Below, piece by piece: positions 57,323 through 64,000 of a DNA stretch of 64,000 nucleotides. Origin of the DNA: Gracilaria gracilis (lineage: Eukaryota > Rhodophyta > Florideophyceae > Gracilariales > Gracilariaceae). Numbering within the stretch: position 1 is the first letter of the stretch; every line of letters begins with the position of its first letter. Under the pieces are notes generated by a model. That model was given only the letters and a program-made list of their open reading frames with translations. It made no database searches and was not told the DNA's origin. The translations under genes were made by a program, and so were the position numbers. The DNA lies in NCBI GenBank assembly GCA_030374805.1, contig JARGSG010000212.1, positions 248,001-312,000 on the forward strand. Reading direction: 5' to 3'.

Positions 57323-57673
57323 TCAGAGATGTGGAATAGAATAATATTCCATTTAATATAACTACGCTTCGTACTGTATTGCAGCACGCATTCCGAGTCT
57401 CTCACACTCGAATGTCAACATAACTCATACGTCACAGTAATCACCTGTATGTAGGAACGCTACCACCTCAATGGAGCATTATATCTATCGCGACCCCACA
57501 CCCTCCTGAACGGTTCGGTGGCGGTCCGTGTTGTTCGCAGCGTCCATTGTCCAGTCATACCTTCTCTCGTACAAGCTGGGCGATGAACGTTTTCTCACTC
57601 CCTCCTCTTCTCAAGTCCAACCTGTTCCACAGCCTTTCTGGGTATAGGAGTAGAGCGTTATCTTGGTCTCATA

Positions 57674-58969
57674 ATGCTAGCTAGGGCGGTCCTTTCCTAC
57701 CTGCGCCTTCTGTTACGCCCTTCACAGTCCAATCTCTACGAGATCATTATCTTTTCTAGTACAGAGGATGATGTAGAGTCTGGTAGACGCTGCCACGCCC
57801 GCTGCATTTTGTTTCCTAATCAGGATCATCAGGAGCTCCAAAGATTTTCTGCAGTCTCACTTGGCACCGAAGGAACCATCCATCTACTGGCATTTGATGC
57901 TCATAACCTCTTTTGCATTCTCCCCAGAAGAAAATCTATCACATGGAACCTCCGACGCAGAAGCTCCATGAGGGATGGAGCCCGGAGAGACGGATCATTC
58001 GTTGCCGGTACTCCCGTCGTTCTTCCTCAAGAACTGGTTCAGGGTTATCCAGACTTTGAGAATCATATGCGTGCAAACAACGAACTGATGTTTGAGCTCG
58101 AGTCTGATGGTGTAAAGGAGTTCAAGAAGAGGTATAAGATATCTAAAGGAGGACTTTGCGTTGCAGATTGGAAACTCTCGGAAGAACATGAGGTCGTGAC
58201 GAACGACAAATGGAATCTCTATGCCTCTCATGAGTTGTTTCCCTACTTGAAGGCAGCAACGAATGGTGGTCACTTTGTTCTTCGCAACGATTGTGAAGCT
58301 ACAATTATCAGACCTCTTAAGCCGTTCCCGGACCTCTACGCCCGAGTGGCGCGTCTCAAAGCTATAGAGAACTATTGCCTGCAGACAGAACACGGGGTGC
58401 TAGTTGCTGCCCCGTGGCGTTTGCTGATTAGCCTTTTATGGTTCTTGTTAAGTCTTTGCGTTGGTGTTGCTGCAGCCGTTCACAACAGAAATGATTGGTT
58501 TGAAAGCATGGAATCGTTCTTCACGGCGACCACTATTGTGGCCATAACTCTCCCGGCAATCGTTTCGCTTCTTGTGCAAGAGCCCGAGTTGATCAGGAAT
58601 GCAATTCGTGGGAAGAAGACGCTTACCACCGATCAACAAGTAGCAAAATGGTTTAACTTTACAGAGCGGGATTATGCAGCAGCAGCCATATCTCTCAAAG
58701 GAACGTTCTTAGTAAGTGAAGCTAGAGGCTGCTATCTTTCCGGAAAGTCGAACTCGTCACTTTCAGGTAATGGGTATTTGGTTTCAGCTGGAGTTCTGCA
58801 ACATGTAGGAATTCTGGTTGGAAGGGCACTATACAGGCGCATTTGGGAAACCAAGAACAGAGTCGTGGAAGAAATTGATGTAAATGTGAGCCACCTCACA
58901 GCCCTGGAAAGAACGCGGGATCCTCGATGTTGGGCAGCCAGCCGAGTAGACGACAGACTTGTGGGCTAA
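57674..58969 (+). CDS. Predicted two-pass membrane protein, unknown family
   Basis: 431 intact codons from an ATG at 57674. A soluble part of about 255 residues comes first (LYEIIIFSSTEDDVESGRR ... FVLRNDCEATIIRPLKPFPD). It is followed by two membrane segments: WRLLISLLWFLLSLCVGVAA (about 257-276) and TATTIVAITLPAIVSLLVQE (about 292-311), with a short loop NRNDWFESMESF between. A C-terminal domain (TTDQQVAKWFNFTERDYAAA ... VGILVGRALYRRIWETKNRV) ends at residue 431. The short loop suggests both ends face the same side. I do not recognise a family. It is divergent from the SRR1 gene by about 500 bp. There are no catalytic motifs I can name. Confidence 0.65.
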   Translation: MLARAVLSYLRLLLRPSQSNLYEIIIFSSTEDDVESGRRCHARCILFPNQDHQELQRFSAVSLGTEGTIHLLAFDAHNLFCILPRRKSITWNLRRRSSMRDGARRDGSFVAGTPVVLPQELVQGYPDFENHMRANNELMFELESDGVKEFKKRYKISKGGLCVADWKLSEEHEVVTNDKWNLYASHELFPYLKAATNGGHFVLRNDCEATIIRPLKPFPDLYARVARLKAIENYCLQTEHGVLVAAPWRLLISLLWFLLSLCVGVAAAVHNRNDWFESMESFFTATTIVAITLPAIVSLLVQEPELIRNAIRGKKTLTTDQQVAKWFNFTERDYAAAAISLKGTFLVSEARGCYLSGKSNSSLSGNGYLVSAGVLQHVGILVGRALYRRIWETKNRVVEEIDVNVSHLTALERTRDPRCWAASRVDDRLVG

Positions 58970-60587
58970 ATGAGCACGTCATGCGTTTATCTACTTCAAT
59001 CCTGAGCAACCTTCACTCTCTACCTTATAGTCAGGGCATAAAGTCCACACATCTACTGCTTATGACGTGATCGTGTTCCTCTCTAGGTATGTCGATTATG
59101 ACGTATTCCAACTATTAATACGAAGGTACGTTCGGTTCCGCTGATATTCGAGAGAGTGTGGATACCATTCAAGTCAAGTAGGACTTAGGGCGTTCACAAG
59201 CTCCTACAGAAGGAATAGACCTAAACAAGTACCTCCACCTGGCGTTCAACGCGCGGCGGCGGTACTTCTGTTAAACGAATCCCCTTGCGGAGATCTCGAC
59301 ATATGGTGTGGCGGATCGGTGGGAACACAAGAAAACCCACAACAGAAGTCGAGTCGTGTCCCTGTCGCACGGGATCATCGGGAACAACTTCGTTTTTCGG
59401 CACTCACTGCGGGCATCTTCGTCACAAGACACGCTCCACTAATTGTCGTCACTGTCAACTTGACAGAAGGGCTCGGGAAATTTAACATTCCAAGAAAAAA
59501 GATTTTAACCCACGCAACGATTGAGTACCGTTGGTAGTACCAACTACCGTTGGTACCAACTACCGTTGGTACCAACTTGGTACCTGTCCAGAACTTGAGG
59601 TACAACAACTGTACAGCGGTAGCGGTCTACTTCTCTGTACTGCGATCGTGCATGGAGACCTCCATCCTATCAAACCGCATGCGACAGTGATATATTGTAT
59701 ACAGGGTATGAGACAAGCTGAAGTTTCTTTAGAAGTGGCAAATGTCTACATACATGTGGGAAAGAAAGATCAGGGACGTTCTCAGTGTATTGGACGGATT
59801 CGGAGAAATCGTTCCAAATTGCTTTCGGAGAGGGAAGCAAACAACATCTCTACGATTAGACAATCCACTGCGTGTAGTCGGTAAACCACATCTGATATTG
59901 AAAGCCGAGTCTCCTAGTACAACTGAGGTACTGAACATTATGATGCAGATGGTATTCAGAGACGATGATACTCTACACATCTTGCCACGATACAAATCAA
60001 GAGGCAGTCATTCCCTTATCCAAATTTGGAGAACACCCTCATCCGGCATTACTGTAAGTCTGAAACATCATCAGACAAGATTCTTGTGATGAATTCAAGA
60101 TGTTGTGAAATGGGGATCAGTGCTGCACAAGTGCCTACCGAAGGGACCAACGGTACATCACAGTCACTCAAGATCTCAAAAACCCGCAGATCACCCCCGC
60201 GTTCAGCGTGTGTTAGTCAACCGTGAGAAGCGTTTTGAGTACCGGTTGAAGGTGAACAGACAGCAGTCACTGGAGGACGGGTTCCATTGATGTAGTTATC
60301 CAGAGGCTGAAAGCTATGCACACTGAATTGGAGTGCGCCTCCGAATTGAGATTTCGTGGAGAGGGGAAGGGGAACACGTACCTTCGTAGTTACATGTCTT
60401 GCCTTGCGCAGCTGGTACACGGAAAACTGAAGAAAGCTCGGTTTTCGTCACATGCCGATTGCTGCCTCTGACTCTGTATATATACAGCAACATGAAGAGA
60501 AGAAAGCTGGGAAAGACTTCTGCAGCAGTCGAAAAAGCGCAAACAGTCAGGACACCAGCCCTGTTGCGGCCAAGCGCCTCTTCTAGT
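58970..60587. other. Intergenic, no convincing gene; palindromic GTTGGTACCAAC repeats
   Basis: At 59528-59583 the motif TACCGTTGGTA/CCAACTACC is repeated about three times, with the 12-bp palindrome GTTGGTACCAAC twice. A plus-strand frame at 59742-60089 has moderate coding character (KIRDVLSVLDGFGEIVPNCF) but no family, so I do not call it. Confidence 0.45.
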
Positions 60588-61079
60588 CTAGCGGTGCACA
60601 CACTTTGGCTCAGCGGCAGGGTTCAGACTCGTTTTTGTTGTTGTTCCTTTCACGTATTGTGGAACAAACTCTGCCGCGTTGGGATTGAGAAGGAACGATT
60701 GACGTGAACTGTCTACAACGCCTAGCACAAATTCTGTGGCGTTCGGATTTAGTGGCGCTCTGCGTGTTGGTGCAGGTTTGGTGCGGCCTCTGGCAACATC
60801 CGGCAGCATCACTTGCCTAGCCGTCTCTGCGTCTGGACTGATTCGCGTGCGAACCATTATTTTGTTGCGAGTCGGAGACTTTGTACTGGTGTACAGGTTT
60901 GTTCGTCTTATGTCTCCGAATGGGCCCCCATAGGCCAAGCTCTGTTTGCCGTCAAAAGGTATCGTATGCCGTAAATAACAGCGCGTAGGCGTATGAGGGG
61001 CCTCAGTCTTTCTGCCCACACCACTGAGAACACACGCTAATCCCAATCCAGACCTCATACTGGTGCTGTTCATCAGCAT
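60588..61079 (-). CDS. Small protein with tandem PAM2 motifs (poly(A)-binding protein ligand)
   Basis: PAM2 is a 12-18 residue motif that binds the MLLE domain of poly(A)-binding protein; it occurs in ataxin-2, PAIP, TOB, eRF3 and plant CID/ERD15 proteins. The core is LNxxAxxFxP. Here two copies follow each other near the C-terminus: LNPNATEFVLG (about residues 110-120) and LNPNAAEFVPQ (about 131-141). A third, eroded TSLNPAAEP lies near the end. The second copy fits the consensus fully; the first has Leu instead of the final Pro. I start at the ATG at 61079 (MLMNSTSMRSG); open frame upstream to about 61,193 lacks an ATG, so a short first exon is possible. The rest is basic and low in order. 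No RRM or Lsm domain is seen. Likely role: mRNA decay, translation or storage, by family logic only. Confidence 0.6.
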   Translation of the reverse strand: MLMNSTSMRSGLGLACVLSGVGRKTEAPHTPTRCYLRHTIPFDGKQSLAYGGPFGDIRRTNLYTSTKSPTRNKIMVRTRISPDAETARQVMLPDVARGRTKPAPTRRAPLNPNATEFVLGVVDSSRQSFLLNPNAAEFVPQYVKGTTTKTSLNPAAEPKCVHR

Positions 61080-61184
61080 CTCCTGTTTCCGACTTGTGTC
61101 TTGAAAGTGATCTAGATTGTTTCTGTCGAAGACGAGAAGTTCGCCTTGAGGGACCAACGTTTCTAGGATTGACGCGTCTCCCAA

Positions 61185-61826
61185 GACCTTTATCTACTCT
61201 CTGCTTCTCACCGAGCGAACAGCTCTCAATTCGAGAGTCTCGAGCAATTGGAGTAAACGGGACGGAGAGCTGGAGGGGTTTTGAATTCCAACAGACCTCG
61301 GTCAAGCCGCGCTGCTGACGCTGGCGGCGTGCTGCGCGCTTCGCCCGCGGCGCTTCCCGACGCGCGCCGCTTCGTGGGGTCGTCGGGCGTGAGCGCTACC
61401 ACCGCTACTGCTCCGGCGTCACGGGCTACTGTAGATATCCATGTACAGGCGTGCGGCGGCGCGTCTTCAACGGGCGACGGTTCTGCTCTAGTAGTTAACG
61501 GTTGCTCTTACTCAATACCGTATACTTGAGAACAAGGGTGACGATACGAACGCTACTTCCGAGATGCAGAGCATGCTGGCAATCATTCAGTTGAGAAGAA
61601 GCATTTGATGCACGGAAAAACACTGCTTTACTCGCGGGGTTGTGATAGTAACAACGGAGAAGGAAATGAGTGAGATTTCGTTCACTACTTGCTGTTCTAT
61701 CAACGATGCTACACAAAAAAAAATGGCACGCAAAGTCGTTCGCAAGAAGAGCTGTGCAGGTGAACAGGCCCCCGGGTGCGCCATCGATATGCGAGCTTCT
61801 GGGCTGTTGATGAGCTGTTAAGATGA
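61185..61826. other. Intergenic between the PAM2 gene and chorismate mutase, no gene seen
   Basis: A GC-rich part (61,310-61,500) is followed by an AT-rich one. Frames here are short and carry no recognisable motif. Confidence 0.4.
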
Positions 61827-62840
61827 TTAGCTAGTCCATCGCATCATGTTGGCCATAAACGCATCCTTTTGGTGATGGGTATGTCCTTCGTAGTTCACTC
61901 CCTCGTATCGCTGGATGATGTATTCGACCTCGACCACTTTGGTTAGAGGGATGATAAACTTTTTGTACATCTCGGAGATTGTGACAGGATCCACCTTGAA
62001 AACATCTCTAGGACCGTCCACACTGATGTCGGAACCATAGCTCCTGGCCTTGTTCTCTACTCTTTTGAGGAGAACGCGCTCAACTTGCTCATTGGACAGC
62101 TCGTCCCAGATGGCGGCACGGTCCCTTTTTGCGGCCAGTTGCTTGTAGAGCGGTTCGTTTCCCTGGCATTTTGCCTCGGCGATGAACTTGCCGTAGTGAA
62201 TTCGCTTGGACAACGCCTGCAAGCAAGCGACGTCGCAGGTGGCAGCACTGCCATAGTTTTGGTCATCTCCGGATTGACAGATGGTATGCAAAATGAAGTT
62301 GTTGTAAATCTTCTCGATGTCTTGGTTGACGTTGACGTTATTCTGTTTGAGAGTTTGCGGGTAGTCTAGTTGAGCAAGAATAGGCTTGGGGAGTGAATGT
62401 GGCGGAGAAAACGGGTGCTCATCCGGGGAGGTATACCTGCGCACCTTGGCGTATACCTGTTCTATCTGATAGAGCACAAACTGTGAAAATGTGCTGTACG
62501 GGGTGGGGACATCGAACGCACCGGGCGTGTAGATGGGGTGGTTAAGCTTGAACTGCGCCCTCTCAATGAGCGCGAAGATGATGGTCTCCTCCTGACGGAT
62601 GAGGCGCTCGCGCAAGTCGGAGAGGCGAAGCGAAGTGCCGGGCGGCGGGTTGGGAATGCCGTAGTAATCAACACCGGGCTGTTGGTGATGCATGAGTCGC
62701 TCGCAGGCCACCACGCGAGCAGCGCGCGGGGAACGGCGATGCGGCGACGACGGCGTCGGACGGCGCTGCGAAGCGCGCAGCTGGGCGTGGCGCTTGGCGC
62801 CAGGCACGGCGCAGGGGGTGAGGAAAGCGGACACGCTCAT
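61827..62840 (-). CDS. Chorismate mutase, eukaryotic AroQ type, with plastid-transit-like leader
   Basis: It converts chorismate to prephenate, the branch point to Phe and Tyr. The protein aligns over its whole length with the yeast/plant enzyme: LRERLIRQEETIIFALIERAQF (with the active-site Arg), KVRRYTSPDEHPF (the Arg pair used by the Tyr effector site), YGSAATCDVACLQALSKRIHYGKFIAEAK (Gly-Ser of the Trp effector site, then the catalytic Arg and Lys), and IIPLTKVVEVEYIIQRYE with catalytic Thr and Glu four residues apart. I start at 62840 (MSVSAFLTPCAVPGAKRHAQ), because about 50 residues rich in Ser, Ala, Arg and without acid lead to RVVACE, as in a plastid transit peptide. Open frame runs further upstream through GC-rich triplet repeats, which I take as leader. 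The frame has no intron. Regulation by aromatic amino acids is likely, since the effector residues are present. Confidence 0.93.
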   Translation of the reverse strand: MSVSAFLTPCAVPGAKRHAQLRASQRRPTPSSPHRRSPRAARVVACERLMHHQQPGVDYYGIPNPPPGTSLRLSDLRERLIRQEETIIFALIERAQFKLNHPIYTPGAFDVPTPYSTFSQFVLYQIEQVYAKVRRYTSPDEHPFSPPHSLPKPILAQLDYPQTLKQNNVNVNQDIEKIYNNFILHTICQSGDDQNYGSAATCDVACLQALSKRIHYGKFIAEAKCQGNEPLYKQLAAKRDRAAIWDELSNEQVERVLLKRVENKARSYGSDISVDGPRDVFKVDPVTISEMYKKFIIPLTKVVEVEYIIQRYEGVNYEGHTHHQKDAFMANMMRWTS

Positions 62841-62899
62841 GTCGGCGTCGGCGTCGGCGTCGTTGTCGGGCTCGACGAGCTGGCGGAGCTGAACAAGCG

Positions 62900-62910
62900 C
62901 GGCGATGTAG

Positions 62911-62965
<55 letters not shown>

Positions 62966-63245
62966 GGGTGCAGGGCGGAGAGGCGGCGCGCATGGTGCGT
63001 TTATGCGGCGTGGGGCAGACGCGCCATGATGGGGCGCGGCGGCGATGCGGCAACGGCGGCGCGCGGCGGTGATGAGGAGCGGCGCGCGTCAGCACGCGGC
63101 TGCCACAGCACAGCGCCTGTGGCGGCACAGCGCAGACAGACACGTTGGTGGCGTTTTTCTCAGACGCCGCGCACGCGCCATGGCGCTGCGCTTGTGCAGC
63201 CGCACCGCCGCCACCACCACCACCACCACCACCACCACCACGGGC
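62900..63245. repeat. Triplet repeats upstream of chorismate mutase
   Basis: (GGC)n and (GAC)n runs lie at about 62,908-62,965, and (CAC)n at about 63,209-63,241. They keep all frames open and explain the long overlapping frames seen here on both strands. Confidence 0.8.
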
Positions 63246-63622
63246 GCGTCGCAGATGTGCTCCACGCGCAGCTTGTTGCCGTGGCGTGGCGCATGTTCTC
63301 GCCGTACCGCGTTGCCGCCGTTGGCGCGCAGCCTCTTTCGGAACGTCTCCAGCGCTTGTTTGCTGTTGTTCTTGTTCAACGGCCGCGAAAGGCTCCACAT
63401 GCACTGCCACTCTGACACCAACGTCGCGTTCATCCGCACCATCGCAAGCGACAACAGCTGCAAGTAGCCAACCAACGCGGCGCTCACCCCCTTCACACTC
63501 GCCACCGCCGTCGCCACTATCGCCGCCACAGCATACACAATCAGAATCATCATTACAAGCGTAATGAGAGTGCAGTACATATAGCAAACAGACGGCTTGT
63601 GACCCCATATGATACTGATCAA
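63089..63622 (-). CDS. Possible small protein upstream of chorismate mutase (weak)
   Basis: An open frame with a hydrophobic start (VMMILIVYAVAAIVATAVAS, a possible membrane anchor), a normal-looking middle (VSEWQCMWSLSRPLNKNNSK QALETFRKRLRANGG in one run), then a poly-Val stretch coded by the (CAC)n repeat and a basic end. The hydrophobic start and mixed middle are more protein-like than the two rival frames, but composition here is misleading. No family is recognised. Confidence 0.22.
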   Translation of the reverse strand: MISIIWGHKPSVCYMYCTLITLVMMILIVYAVAAIVATAVASVKGVSAALVGYLQLLSLAMVRMNATLVSEWQCMWSLSRPLNKNNSKQALETFRKRLRANGGNAVRREHAPRHGNKLRVEHICDAPVVVVVVVVVVAAVRLHKRSAMARARRLRKTPPTCLSALCRHRRCAVAAAC

Positions 63623-64000
63623 GTTGTGATTTCGTTTACCGTTGGTAGTTGCGATAATCAGTATGTCTGTCCATCTTCAAGCATTAAGCGGCAGGCACGT
63701 GCATGTGCAACAAAGGGGTGGTGGTATGGTTTCCGAGCAGACAAATCATCTAATTCAAGAGTCTTTTTGTGGATGTTGAGCGTTGGAGAAACATATCTTA
63801 CGCCATGACCGTCACATTTGAGCAACTCTGCTGCGCATCTGGTTGAAAGGAAGAATGAATTCATGCGCATTTTGCATGAGCTTGCTTGACGTGTAGCTGT
63901 TGAAACTGCGCCTCCCAGTAGATACTCTCACCTACAATAGAATTAGTGTTGCCCGTTTCGAACAAGCAGACGCATTCGGGCGTTTCTATCCCTTCGCCGT
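63623..64000. other. Window end, no gene seen
   Basis: Only short frames on both strands. A gene entering from the right cannot be excluded. Confidence 0.3.

Noticed and set aside
62841-63608. 593-residue chorismate mutase starting at 63608
   Set aside because: The added 255 residues are Gly/Cys/Ser-rich, coded by triplet repeats, and hide the transit-peptide-like start at 62840.
1-64000. tRNA and rRNA genes
   Set aside because: I looked for T-arm GTTCGA-type motifs with matching acceptor stems and for rRNA cores and found none I could support; a tRNAscan or Infernal run would settle it.

Overview
The window is nuclear DNA from a photosynthetic eukaryote with few introns and a genome split into gene islands and transposon-rich tracts. 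A red alga, perhaps a florideophyte, is my best guess. The pointers are a eukaryotic-type chorismate mutase with a plastid-transit-like leader, an SRR1-domain gene, an organelle-targeted RlmN-type radical SAM methylase, a secretory SAR1 GTPase, mostly uninterrupted genes, and abundant Gypsy, Harbinger and Plavaka/KDZ-like elements. The species call is inference.

Left half (1-44 kb), mobile DNA. Bases 1-3554 are the right part of an old transposon (copy A). A second member of the same family (copy B, 3555-22624, about 19 kb) is inserted in it. Copy B is bounded by imperfect 21-bp terminal inverted repeats and has AACTAGC/GCTAGTT motif clusters just inside both ends. It carries, left to right: a coiled-coil gene (-), a ketopantoate-reductase-like gene (+), a ParB-like plus 2-oxoglutarate dioxygenase-like gene (-), a spacer full of long palindromes, a DNA methyltransferase fused to a SET domain (+), an Arg/Glu-rich coiled-coil gene (+), and a Plavaka/KDZ-like transposase (-). 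Several genes have broken frames, so this copy looks decayed. The pairing of a DNA-modifying methylase, a SET domain, a ParB-like domain and a dioxygenase on one transposon is the most interesting thing here. Next comes a Ty3/Gypsy LTR element (23494-35709) with near-identical LTRs and a perfect 5-bp target duplication. Then follow a dead Harbinger remnant, a more complete Harbinger pair (SANT-like gene plus transposase), and 3.5 kb without a clear gene.

Right half (44-64 kb), a host gene island. It holds a large orphan gene with one likely intron, a gag-like fossil, a Gly/Ala-rich protein, a coiled-coil protein, RlmN, a twin-CX9C protein that shares a Z-DNA-prone promoter with SAR1, SRR1, an unknown membrane protein, a small protein with tandem PAM2 (poly(A)-binding protein) motifs, and chorismate mutase. 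The genes act in unrelated housekeeping processes and show no operon-like logic. Convergent pairs are tightly packed (RlmN and the CX9C gene end about 40 bp apart), and divergent pairs share promoters.
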